A DNA stretch of 64,000 nt, from contig JAQSEB010000110.1 of the NCBI GenBank assembly GCA_030063045.1, positions 1-64,000 on the forward strand, given 5' to 3'. Below the pieces are notes generated by a model. It saw nothing but the letters and a program-made list of their open reading frames with translations. It did not search any database and was not told the origin of the DNA. Shown in pieces: positions 11,531 to 24,900 of this stretch (the first letter of the stretch is position 1; each line of letters starts with the position of its first letter). The position numbers were made by a program, and so were the translations under genes. Source of the DNA: Pratylenchus scribneri (taxonomy: Eukaryota; Nematoda; Chromadorea; Rhabditida; Pratylenchidae).

Positions 11531-13486
11531 TTAAACCCCTCCAATGGCCACATGCCCAAAAGTGCCATCAAATTGGCCAATGCCAACGGCAACGAACATG
11601 GCAAATGCCAGCATCAACAAATTGGCATTGAATGGAATTTTAATGCCACCGCCAAAGTTAATGAACAATTTCGAGCCACCACCACCGCCAAACAATCCAA
11701 AGGCCGAATTGCAGAAATTCGTATTGCACATAGCGCATTCAGTGCAGTTTTCATAATCCTTGTCTTTGAGGATAATGGAAGAGACTCCTTCATGGTCTAA
11801 TTTGGTTTGATTGTTGCGGAGGCATTGAAGGTAGTCACCCCAATCATTGCAGGCACGAATTTCTGAAGAAAATTATTAAATTAGAAAATATTTAAAAAGA
11901 TATTATTTAATTTGGCGAATAAATTACTGAAAATGGCGAATAGATTGCTGAAAATGGCGAAAAGATCATACCGGTTCAATAGTTTGTATTAGATCCCTAA
12001 ACTTTAGACGCGTCGATTGCTATTGCTATATATTTTGTCATGGTTCGATCAAAAATTAAGGGTTTTATATCATTTGAACCGTTTGTCAGTTTTTGGTTCA
12101 AAACTCATTAAAAATTGTTTAAAATCCAAGTCAAATCAATATCAAAAGATGCGTCTCGATGAGATCTATCGATTGGGTATAAGATTTGGTGGTCTTGGAT
12201 AAAAAGTAAAACCTGATGCGTTATAAACCATTATATTCTATTCGCCATTTTCAACATTCTATTCGCCAGTTTTAGTAATTTATTCGCCAAATTAAATATT
12301 TCCCAATATTTGAATTTATAGAACTTAATTTTCAACTGAAACTTATTCTAGGAATATAAAAGAATAGGTCGAATGCATTATTTATTTAGATCTCAAAAAT
12401 GCTTGCTATGCATAATAAATCCATCAGCATTTAATAATTCCCCACTCATTAAATTACTATTCCCGAGCAGCTGATTGGAAAAATCATTATTATTATTATA
12501 TATAGGGAATTAATAGAAGCAAATTCAAAAAAATAGTACTATTTTAATTTTAACCTGTAATAAATTCTTCGGCTAAAACTATTTATTTTGCCAAAAACAT
12601 CAAAAAATGCAATATTTAAATTAGAGATAGGACGATACCGGTCTCAGCCGAGACTTTCCGAAACCCGAGAAAGAGACTGGACCGAGATTCTCAGCCGAGT
12701 TTGGTTAGGTTTATCAGAAAAAATGAGATTTTTATGAGGGTGATTTTCCTTTTTTTGAATAAATTATTAAATTTTTTCTTTATATTATATCTTTCTGTCT
12801 TATTTTTTCATTTTTAAGTAAATATTTTTGAAAATTTGAGAATTGACTTTGTAAATACTCGAGATTTTTGAACCGAAAATTTCCGAGACCGTGACTGACC
12901 GAGACCTAGACTGAACCAAGAATCTCGGACCGAGGTCTCGATCGGGTACCATGGCCGATCTCTAATTTAAATGGAAGTGTTAAACCATAAATTTCTTTAA
13001 AAGAAAAATTCATAAAAATAATTTTTGAGTGTTTGAAAATTAAACCCTAAATGAGATTAATCACAGTAAATTTTGTTGCTCTTAAATTAGAGTGAGTTGA
13101 ACAAAAAAATAAATAATGAATGGAAATTATTTATTTTAATTGAAAATAATCTATTAAATTATTTTCAATTATTTTTCTATTTAAAATAGTTTACCTTGAC
13201 CCTTGCAAACGGCCTTGAGGCATTCGGTGGTATTGGGGTGGCATTGCGTTTCATTATAGCCAATCCATGTTTTGAACAACAATGGCTGCTCAAAATCCTG
13301 TTTCTTCGCATTCCATTTCTTATTTGGCGCCTGGGAATAGTCATATTCGGGATTGCGACCATCATAGTTCACAGCCAAGTTGGAATAGCATTTCAATGGA
13401 TGGACGCCGCACAAATTGGCCAGAACAAACACAAAAATGATTGGGATGAAGGCATAGAACATGATGGTGGGGTCCGACGCTTTCAT
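11531..13486 (-). CDS. Ly6/three-finger-like cysteine-rich surface protein
   Basis: Two exons, 13195-13486 and 11531-11862, join in frame to give about 207 aa. The ATG at 13486 opens a hydrophobic signal segment (FYAFIPIIFVFVLANLC). The mature part has paired cysteines, N-glycosylation sequons (NETQ, NTTE, NQTK, NCTE) and ends with the cluster CTECAMCNTNFCNS. This resembles the closing CxxxxCN of Ly6/uPAR three-finger domains. A Gly-rich stretch then leads into a hydrophobic C-terminal segment (about 30 residues) that could be a GPI-attachment signal. The Ly6 call rests on cysteine pattern only. The single intron of 1.3 kb contains two MITEs (11906-12296, 12622-12964). It is transcribed toward the secreted-protein gene starting at 11312. 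Confidence 0.75.
11906..12296. mobile_element. Tc1/mariner-type MITE with TA duplication
   Basis: TTTAATTTGGCGAATAAATT at the left end is mirrored at the right end (...AATTTATTCGCCAAATTAAA). Both arms then carry two or three inverted copies of GAAAATGGCGAATAGA. The element is flanked by TA on both sides (11904-11905, 12297-12298). The middle contains GATGCGTCTCGATGAGATC, a word shared with other elements in this window. It lies in the Ly6-like gene intron. Confidence 0.85.
12622..12964. mobile_element. hAT-type MITE with perfect 8-bp duplication
   Basis: The left end TAGAGATAGGAC and right end complement TAGAGATCGGCC form terminal inverted repeats. The arms continue as imperfect mirror copies rich in CCGAGA/TCTCGG words. 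The perfect direct duplication ATTTAAAT lies at 12614-12621 and 12965-12972. About 343 bp, no coding capacity. It lies in the same intron as the preceding element. Confidence 0.85.
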
Positions 13487-15980
13487 TTGCAGTTGGATTT
13501 GTATTAAGATTTTGAAAATTTGGTGAATTCTTAAAAATGAATGAGGAATACATGAAAATTTAGAGAATATGGAAATTATTCAAAATAATAAAAAAATAGC
13601 TTGAGGAAAAAATTCTTTTACTCGGGAATTCTATCGCAGAATATAGTAATTATCAGAAATTTCAAAAAATAATTTTTATTCAATAGTTATTTTGATATTT
13701 TTAAATTCTTTGAGCCATGAAAATTCATTTTCATTTTGTTAATTTTGCTTAAAATCTAATGAACAAAATTATTTTAATTGGCTTTAGTTTTAATATAAAA
13801 ATGAATTTATTAGTTTTAGAGCCAAAATGGACCAAAAATAATAAATGAATAAATGGATGATTGGGCAATGGTCCTCTTCCAATCCCAAAAACATCATTTG
13901 AATTCGTGTAAAATTTTTATTGGTGAACATTGTATGAATCAGCTCACATATTAAATTAAAAATAATTCCATTGGGAAAATTTTTTAAAAATATAATTGAG
14001 GATAGTGCTAGGACTTTGGACTCGAATTTTAAATTATAAAATAAAAAAAATAGAAAATGAATATTTAAAAAGAAATTGGAAATATACAATTAAAATGTGC
14101 CAAAATTTTGAACTTTTTCTTGCAATCGTTTATAATATTCCTTCCCTCCTTAATTTGCATATTTTTTTGTTTAATTTTTAGTGGACACATTTCTGACTTT
14201 TCGGCCAATTTTTGCTTTATTTCTGTCGATTCAGATCAATGTTTTGATTAATCCATTTAAAATATATCCCTTTGAAAGATTTTAACCTTTTTCCCACCCG
14301 ATAATTCATTCACAAACACAACATCTTGGTAGCCATCGGCCAATTCCAATTTATTCATCACTCCATGCTTTCATCCCCACCCACTTCATTCTTTTTCAAT
14401 TTTCATTTTCATCATTTTCCCTATTCTACCTCAAACCGATCTTCCAACTTTCAATACCCATTCTTCAATTTAATTTTCCCTTTTCATCATTTTTTCTCAA
14501 TTCCATCTCAAATCTAGCTTCGATAACCTGGCGAAACAGAAATTTGAGGCAAAGTAGTATTTTTTGTGAAGAGATAATTTATGATTAAAAAAGTTGAGAA
14601 TAATTGTCTAGGGCTAATATAATATTCGACATTAATGTTTGTAGATATCAGATCGGGAGAAAATTACCAATATTGTCAAAAATCTCGCTCCATTTATCCG
14701 TTATTACAAATGATCATTTGACAAAATATCTCACAAAAAAATGTTCTATTTTTTTCAGTTTTTTAAACTCAAATGATCTTTAATTTACTGACCCTAATAA
14801 TATTGTGTTTTTGGTATTTTACTGGTTTTGCCTATTTTTTCATCTAACAAAATTCAATTCAAAGTCCCTAAGCATTTTTATTCGCGGAACAAAACATTCG
14901 TTGGTGGCCATCACCATCGGCCAATTTTCAATTCATTCATCCATTCCATTCCCATTCTCCACTTCATTCATTTTTGCTTTTCATTTTCATCATTTCCCCC
15001 ATTCCCATTCCCATATCCATACCCATACCATTCGATTAATTCCCCCGCGATTCCATTTGAATTTTTCATTGATTAAACTCTGCAAATGCCGTTTACGTAT
15101 CACAATCGCTTTCACACATATCCCATTTCATTTGTGTCCTGCTGGGCTTCTCATTTTTTATTAAATTTGTATAATTTTTATTTTCGTGCGCAAATTGTTC
15201 ATTTGAGAATATGCAGCATATTTGATTCTTATTATTTTTTAAAATATTTATATTAGTTTATTTTTTAATTATTGATTTATTATCACAAAGATCCTTTTTA
15301 TTTAATAAAAAATAATTTATTATTTAATTTTTTAACTCAATTATGGATATTTCCCAATTTCAAATTGCTTTATTACTTTCTTAAATTGCCTCATAATCCA
15401 ATCTTTCCTTCCTTATTCAAATTAAAAATTAGGTCAACTTCCTTTCCACAAAAAGAACATTCCAAGTTCCAAATATTAGCTCAAGGCAATATGCAAATAA
15501 GTACAAAAAATGAGTGAATTAGGCTATTTCTCATTTCTTATTTGCCCACTGCTCATTAAATTGCAGTTGCAGTGTCCCTTATCTAAAATGGATGAAGAGC
15601 AACTTTTCATTTTGCCCGAAGCCATATTATTCAATTATGCCCAGGAAAAAATGAGCTTTGGTTCGCATCGTTTTGACCCAGATAAAATCTCCCGCCTATA
15701 TTCCCTACTTTTTTAGCCATTTTTATTTGTTATTTGGGTAAAAATGATGGAACTATCCGATAAATGCATAAATTTATCGCTCTGACCTATGGGAAAATTC
15801 TTATAAATAAAAGATTGTTAAAGTTAGGGTAAATAAAAATTTATTTAAATAATCTAAAATTTGCAAAAATAAAATATTAATTCAGTTAAGGAATTAAATT
15901 TGAATTCAACGACATTAAAAATTTATCTTTTTTAATTTGACTGAAAATTATTCATCAATTCAACAATATCAACGACAATA
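13487..15980. repeat. Intergenic region with a ~110-bp direct repeat
   Basis: Two related pyrimidine-rich segments lie near 14325-14430 and 14905-15000. Both run CCATCGGCCAATT, then CAATTTATTCATC-like sequence, then TTTTCATTTTCATCATTT. They lie 5' of the NSF-like gene and could be duplicated upstream sequence. A short open frame at 15588-15716 has no signature and I do not call it. Otherwise I see nothing in this 2.5 kb. Confidence 0.5.
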
Positions 15981-18900
15981 ATGGCAGATTCTGTTAGCAA
16001 AACTGCTGCTGGGGTAAATTTTTTATAGAATTAATTTTATTTTCGCAATTTTTACTATTTTTTTTTTGGATTTTTTCAAATTAATTTATATTTTAAAAGC
16101 AAAAATATTTTTTATTATTTCCAACTTTGAAAAAAAAATCATATAAAATTAAATAAAATATTTTTAAAATTTAATTTTAATCCATTTTAAATTATTTCAA
16201 ATTCAAATATTTCTTATTTTTCCCTTTTAAAAAAAAACAGTCTCAGCCCATCGCTGGCACAATAATGACCATTCGGGAACGGCCATCCACAATGATTGGA
16301 TCGGCCAATGATTCTTCAGCATTATTTGGTGCTTTTCGACGTTCACTTGGCTATGAAATTGAAGATGAGAGAATGCCGAATTGTGTGTTTGCAAATTGGC
16401 CTGGAGCGCAACAAAAAATTGCCGGGCTTGGAGTGGAAAAGGCTAATAGGTTAATTTAATAGTTTATTAAAAATTTATCTAACCACAATTTTAAAAATTC
16501 ATTTTAATTTTTAGAACTTTATTTTATTTAATATTTTTCTTAATTATAATTTTTATTTAATATTAAAAAAATAATTCTCTAATTTCAAGAAATTTATTTT
16601 AATTTTTGTAATTTATAATTTTTAAAAATTCTATTTGGACTAAATTTAAAAAAAAATATTTATAATTTTTGATTATTTTATTCAATTTCTTATTAGTTTT
16701 AATTATTATTTATAAAATTATTTAAAAAATCTACAAAATTTCAATTAAATTTATTAATTTTTTCCTAAATGTTTCAGTCGAATTTTTATTACGGTGACCG
16801 CAACTCCATCTGAGAAAGAAAATATCCAGAAAAGCGTGCACCTTCAGTTGGAACAGGACAAATCTGTAGAGCGCCGAATTCTTTCAATTCCAGCTCATGT
16901 TCTTCGCTGGATTGGACTAAAGTCGGGCGATGAGGTGACTGACTCACTTGAGTGATTTAAATCATTTTTAAAAATAATATAAAGCAAAATAATTATTTTT
17001 AAATAATAAAGAATTAAAATTTCCCTCATTTTTTCCATAGGTATCCGTCCAATTGAACAGCGATTTGAGCCGTGGATTTTCTGAAGAGAAAGAAGATTTG
17101 CCTCCCACCAGCTTCACAATTTCAAGAGTCCAACTCAAAGTTCAATTAGCAGCTTTGAGGTTTGACCTTTTTTCCTATCATTTGATTTGAATCATCAATT
17201 TATGGGAAATAAACACAAAAATTCATTTAAAATTAAATTAAAAATTAATCTTAAAATTATTTAATAATAAATTTGTATTTAAAAAATTCGTCCTCCAACG
17301 CCACAAAGGGCATTTCCCAGAAGGGCTTCACCTGGCGTGCTTTTATGGCATTTTTGACCTACTTTCCGAAATAGGGGGATCCCAATTTTTGGTAGTTCCG
17401 AAAAGGGCACGCCATTCACTGCCGATTTAAATCGAGTATAAATAGATAGAGGGAATTTTTTGGCTGAATTGTTTATGGAAAGCAGGAAAGGGAAGAAGTA
17501 GACAACAAGCAGCCATAGTGTAATGGACCTCATCCATTTCTTTTTTTCTCTAATATCCTTTCCCTGAAATTTATTAGAAATGAATTAAAAATTAAATATA
17601 TTAATTTATTAAATAAAAATTAATTAAAAAATGGATTAAAAATAAAAATATTTTTAATAATTAATTTAAAATTAATTAAATTAGTTTCTTCATTAATAAT
17701 TAAAAAAGGCAATTTTTCTTTTAATATCATTTTTCAAAATTCTTAATAAATAATTAAAAATATCAATATTTTTTCTTTTAATATTTTTCCCTTAATTAAT
17801 TAAAAATACAATTTTTTCCTTTTTCTTCTAAATTAATCTAGAAAATATCATTTTTTGTAGAGAATTTTCCAAACTTTCGCTAAATGCCGACTCGTTGGCC
17901 AATTGTTTTCGGCAAACATTCCTGCATGATGTGCTCAATGTTGGCCAAAATTGTTTGCTTACATTTGAATGTTCTTCTGCCGGCCTTGGCACACAACAAA
18001 ATGAACGGAGGAAAAGGAAATATGTTGAAATGAGAGAAGAGCATAAAACAGAGGATGGTGAGTGAAATTTTAATTAAAATATTAAAAATTATTTATTTTA
18101 ATATCAAAATATTTTTTACAATTTTTATAATTTTCTATTATTTTAAATTCGAAATAAAAATAATTTAAAATAATAAAAAAATTTCATTTTGTAGATTTGG
18201 AACCGCCACAGCACAAAAAGGGTTTGGCTGCATCCACTTTTAGCGCATTATTTGATTGGACTGGATTTGGACGAAATGGATGCAATCAGCAACAATATAC
18301 AATAGAGGTTGTGAAAATTTCTGATTTAATATTAATTAAAAAATTACAATTTAGAATTTTATAGTTTGTATAAATTTTTAATTACGAATTTTAAATAATT
18401 TATTTTCAGGCTAAAATTCTAGCCCTCTATCGACCTCAGCCCGGAACAATGAATTTGGATGCCGAAGCGCAATTTGGGCTTGTTAAGGAGGGAACCCAAA
18501 TTGTGTTCTGCCCCATTTCCGAATCCGGCCTTTGTTTGTACGGTGATCCAGCCATAATAAATAGCAGGTGATCGAAAAGTGAAAAATTTTAATTTTATTT
18601 TTTCTTGAATTTATTGGTGGAAATTTTTGCCAAATATTATTAAACCAATTGTTTAATAAATAATTCAGGGTAGAATAATTTAAATTTAAAATCAAATAAA
18701 ACTTAAAAACCATAAATTAATAAAATTGCAGTGCCGTCAAAACAAATGAAGAAGAAGATGAAGACAACAAAACTAAAGATGGAAAAAAAGAAAATGGCAA
18801 GAAAACAACTGCTGAATCCGTCAAATTGATTGTGCAACAATTCAGCAAAGAAATGAAATGTCGATGGGAACCGGAGGGTGAAGACCATTGTCTGCTTCAT

Positions 18901-21900
18901 AATCAAGATTACAATGTTGTTAGCAAGTAGGGAAAATATTTTATAATTCATTTTAAAATTTAAATTAATATATAAATTATTGACCAAATTCTTTTTCTGT
19001 TTTTTTTTGAGTTTTTATTAAAGAGAGCTAAAAATAAATTAAGTAATTTTTTAATCTTTCTATAAAATTTTTTTATTGTGTTTTTTTATGTTTTTATTAA
19101 ATGGGGTTTCAACTTTAAATACATTATAATTAATTTTTTAATCTTACTTCAAAATTCTGATACTTATGTACTTTGGGTCCCCTTTTTGGGTCGAAATTTT
19201 TTTCAAAAACTTTTTTTAAATGATATACACCAATTGACATGTTTTGTCGAGCTCGTTATGAAAATGTTATCGGTTTAGCATCAAACCTAAAAATAAAAAA
19301 ATTATGACTTCATGAAAATCGCAAAAATGAATGGCCCCCCTATAGGTTTAAAAGCCGAAAAATTTTTGAGAACTTTTTTGCTCAAATTTTAGTTCATTCG
19401 ACGCGTCTCTATGAGAGAAGCTCGAATCTGCTATCGATTTTGCATAAATCTCATAAATAAAAAAGTTATGGGTTATGGCCATTTTTTTTCTCACTCCGAC
19501 CTATAGTAGGGGATCCTTCACTTTTACGATTTTCATATGGCCAAAATCTGGTCAAAGGTGCTCGCGCGCTCAAAATTTTTAACTTTTTCGTAACGGGTTC
19601 ATCAAGACGCGTCGAATGGTATATAATTTGACCGAAAAACTAAAAAAAATTCGACCCAAAAAGGGGACCCAAAGTACATAAGTACCAAAATTTTTTGCTA
19701 TTGTTTTTTTAAATTTTTTATTAAAGATAATAAAATTAGTTTCAATCACAACTATTTTTTTTTCAAAAATATAGTTTAAATTAATAAAAAAAATTGCATA
19801 AAATTCAGATTCATAAAAATATTTTTCAGAAAATTTTCGGAATCATCGGACAGCGCTGGCAGCCTAAACACACACATTCAAAAAGGGTCGGTCGGACGAA
19901 GACGGGGATTAAATCAAAAAATGTATTAAAAATTGAATTAATCTGATTAAAATTTATACATTTTCTGATTAATGAAAAAATTAAATTCAATTTCATTTTT
20001 AGTTATGTTTTGATCACTTACAAAATTCCAACAGGAGAGACTGGCGAAACAAAATCAACCGAAAATGACAAAAAAGTTTGTATTGATAAATTAATATTCA
20101 TTTTATTGGTTTTTCTCATTAAGGAACGACAAATTGTTTGGAGCGCAGTAAATTCGACAAATGCAGCTGCCCGAGGGGAACGAGGCAAAATTTTTATGAG
20201 CCATGAATTAATGGAGGAATTAAAAATTGAACCGGGCGATGAAGTTACTGTTCAATCTGTAAATTTCAAAGATGAATTATAAAAATATAATTTTTAAATT
20301 TTATTTAGTTTGATCAAGAAAATAAAATGGCCCAACAAATCAAAATGGAAATTGAAAATTGCGATGAAGGTCGAAAATGCCCATCACATCATTGGCTATT
20401 GTAATAAATTAATTTCACTAATAAAAAAAAATTAATTTTAAAAAACCAAAATAAAACAGGAAAACATAAATTATAATGAAATAAAAATTTAAGAAAGCAA
20501 AATTTTTAAGAAAAAAAATTAAAATAAAATTTTTAAGAAAAAACACAAAATCTAAAAAAATAATAAAAAATACAATTTTAAAAAATATTTTAGAGAAAAA
20601 AAACTCAAAAAATCAAACAATTAATAATAAGCAAAAAGTGTTTTTAATGAACGAAAAAATATAAATAAATATTTTTATAAAATTTTATTTCAAATAAAAA
20701 TATTAAAAATTAATATTAATTAAAATAAAAGTGAAAAGAATAAAATCAAATTTTTAGTGGGCATCCAAAATGCACCTCATTGTTCCATGTAAATGACATT
20801 GTCAACACCTTTAAACGGAATTATTCTGGAAGAATTGTCAATTTGAATATTTCATGTCTGTCGATATTTTAATTTTTATTTTAATATTTATTTTTCAATT
20901 TTTCAGCATATTTAAAAGTCGAGGACAAAGAAGTTAAAAAAGCCAAAAAATCAATGAAAACAAATATGTTCGACTATGACTTCGAATCTTCATGTGTAAA
21001 ATTTCGTGTAACTGAAATTCAAGCAATCAATGAGGAGAAAAAATCTGCTAATGAAGAAACTTCATCCAATTCTTCAAAAAATTCAGTGAGAAATGCTTTA
21101 ATTTTATAATGAAATTTTAAATCATTTTAATTAATATTTTAGAAATATTAAAAATAGGAAAAAAAGTATTAAAAATTTCAAAAAAAATTTCAATAATAAT
21201 AGAGATGCATAGTTTGACAATGTTTAGATTTAATCAATACACTGACATATAAGTTTTGAACCTACGACCAAAAACGGCTTAAACGGTTTAATACCCTTTA
21301 ATTTTGAACCAAATTATGACAAATTATGTAGCATTACATGCAATATGTCGAGACATGTCGATTGGGTATTTGGTTTAATTGTCTAGGACAAACTTTTTAA
21401 CCGTTAAAGCATTTCGACATTTATTTCAAAATTTTTGCGGCATTTTAAATGTTTTTCGATAAATTGAATTCTATCCAAAAAATATTTATTTAAAAAATTA
21501 TTAAAGATTTAAAAACTGCAATAAATTTTAGTCATCTGAAACAATCCAAAATGGTGAAAAATCAACAATGGAAGCAACAAAAACTGCCGATAAAACCTCA
21601 TCATTTCCGGCTGAATTTGCAACAATTAAAAAGGGCACAGTTATTGAATTGAAAATAAAAACCGACGACAAGGACAAAGAATCATCAAAATTGATCCTTT
21701 TCGGAATTGAAGAGTTTAATGAAAATAAAATTTTCCCATTTTTATTTTCACTTTTTTAGCAAATCAAACAATGAAGAGCAGCCCAAAAAATTGTTAATGG
21801 ACGAAAAAAGTTGGAATTTTGGCAAGAAAATTGGTGGACTAAACGAAGAGTTGGGTGAAATATTTCGACGGGCATTTGCGTCCAGAATGATCTCGGCAGA

Positions 21901-24900
21901 TTGTTGCAAACAAATGGGCCTTAAGGTTACCGTAAATTCTTAATAAGATCAACAATTGAAAAAGAGAATAAACAATAAACCAATTTTTACACACGGCCAA
22001 TTTGACGCTATTACAGCAGTAATTCAACAAGGATTGAACCAATTTTAATGATTTTTCTATTAAATTAAAGTCCAGTATATTGGCTGTCTGAGAAGATAAA
22101 ATTAATTTTATTTAAATTTGTTAACCTTTTAAGTCATTTAGTATGAAATAGCAAAATTTTCCAAGCATAATTTCCATCAATTCTGAATCAATATTAATAA
22201 AATTAATATTATTATATAGCCAAATATCTGTTTTTCTAATTTGATAGAAAAATCAATCAAAATTCGGTTTGGTTCAGTCCTTGATGAATTATTTTAAATT
22301 GCGCCAAGTTAGCGCAGTGTCTTGTTGGGGATTTTCCAAATCCGAAATGAAAAATTTATTTAAATAATTTTAAAAAATTTTATTTGGAATGAAAATTTTT
22401 CATCTTTTTGTGCACAGCATAATTCCATCATTTATGATATAAATTAAATAAAATTATATAATTTGATAGCAAATAGTCTATTCTTTAATTTGATAAGAAA
22501 ATTATCAAAATTGGTTCTTTAATTTCAAATTTTATTTTATTATAAACGGCATCAAGTTGGGGCTTATCCGGATAAAAATTTATTAAATTAAATTTTAAAA
22601 AAATAATTTATATTATTCCAGCATGTTCGCGGAATTTTGCTCCATGGACCACCGGGAACAGGGAAAACGCTGATTGCCCGTGAATTGGCAAAGGCACTGA
22701 ATTCTAGGGAACCAAAAATCATCAACGGTGCCGAGGTCCAAAGGTATATTTTAATTTTAAATACTAAATAAATAATTTTAATTAGTATGTGGTTGGGTGA
22801 ATCCGAGAAGAATGTGCGTTCTCTGTTTGTGGATGCGGAGAGGGAACAAGCACTTGCTGGCGACAAATCCGGACTTCACGTTATCATTGTGGATGAGTTG
22901 GACGCACTTTGCCCAAATAGACAATTGGTAGTAAAGAAAAGCATATTAAAATTTACTTTTTAATTCTTAAATTATGAAAATTATTTTTACTATTTTTTGT
23001 ATAATTTATAATTATTTTTTAAATTAAAATTGGTTTAATTATACCAAAGGGAACACGGAACAAAAATAAGTGCAACATTTTTTCCTATTTACAAAGGGTC
23101 CCTCTCATTGCATTTTTTATTTTGCCTATAATTTTTCGCTGCTCGACATTTTTGTAAAAAAGGGCAATAAAAATATACCGAATAATTTTTTAAATGAATT
23201 TTTAATGATTTTTAATCGTTTAAAAAATGCATTTTTTATGTTCTTTGACTAAATTTTGACCCTTTTTTAGTGGTTCCATTCCATATTCCATTTTCAATCA
23301 AGTGAATGGTTCACCTTTATTTTACCTCAAAAATTTGACTTAATTAATAATATTAATACAAATGATTTAGCCTAACAAATTACTATCAACCAATCAAGGA
23401 ATAAATTAAGATTTATTTTTTACCAATTTAAAAATTTTAAATTATATTAATTAAATTGACTACATAATTAATAATAAGAATGTTTTAAAATCAACAAATT
23501 CCTATTATGACAAAAATAAATTAAAAATTATTATTTTTGCCAATAAAAAATTATTTTAAATTTAATTTATTAATATATTTTTCTTTTTAAGACACAGTCC
23601 AGCCACCGAACAGAACAGCGCATTGTGAACACTTTGTTGTCAAAATTGGATGGTGTTGAACAATTGAACAATATATTGCTTATTGGAATGACCAATCTAA
23701 TGGAAACAATCGATCCAGCATTGCTTCGACCTGGACGCTTGGAATTGAAAGTGAGTGTGCAATTAAATTATATCATTAAATCGTGAAATATGACTAATTA
23801 TAATAAAATATTAAAGCCAATAATGGAATTGTTCAACTCTGGAATTAGCTAGGTACTGATCTAATTAATTTTCAAAATCTCAGCTTCTCGACTTGTACAA
23901 CCTCGATAATGGGTTCATTCATTTCACTCAATCAGCATAGTCAATTTTGTGATTTTGTCCAAGAAATTTCAATTTCAAAATATAACCTGTTTTGAAATAT
24001 TGAACCATTATTTAAATTTAAAATGGCAATGGTTTTATAATTTTGAATAGACCTTATTTTGGGTGTGAAATTGAAATTTCTTAGACTAAATTAGCTCTGC
24101 TATGTCGAAGAGTGTCTATTCTTAATCTTATGTCTCTGGATTTCATTCAAGGAAGCCGAGTTTTCCAAAATTAAATAGAAAAAACTGTTTCTAATTCTCT
24201 AACTCATTCCGGAATTAGCCATTTCTTAACATAAAATACTTTTTATGATAAAAATATAATTTAATAAATCTAACTATATAAGAATTCGTTACGCTTCATT
24301 CATTGATATAAATTTTTAGATTCATATTGGTTTACCCAGCGAAAAAGGACGCCGAGAAATTTTGGACATTCACACCAATATAATGCGGTATTATAAGAAA
24401 TAATATTCAATAAATAACATATTATCTTTTTAACAGAGAAGCAAAACGATTGCATGAAGATGTGAATTTGGACAATTTGGCGAAGAAAACAGTCAATTTT
24501 TCTGGTGCCGAATTGGAAGGATTGGTCCGTGCTGCACAATCACAGGTGAAAAATTATTTTATAAAAATGGATAAACATTGAAAATAGAATGCAAAACCAA
24601 TTTTTTAAATTTTTTATCGCAATTTTTATTCCCAAAGTAGATTCTAACTTTTAATTAATTAGAAACCTTTTTCAGACCCTGAAAACCTTATAAAAATTTG
24701 TAGATCTCATCTATATAAATCGAATGGTATATGAAATATCAGATTTGGAAAGATTTTTAGTCTTTAAAACTAAAAACTGGAAAAATGATTTTACTATTTT
24801 AACTCAACTCAGTTTCGAAGAAATGTATTTGTCAAAAAGGCATCTCGATGAGATCTAAAGTTTTTTTTGAATCTAAAATCTTTTTCCCGTTTATTAGAAA

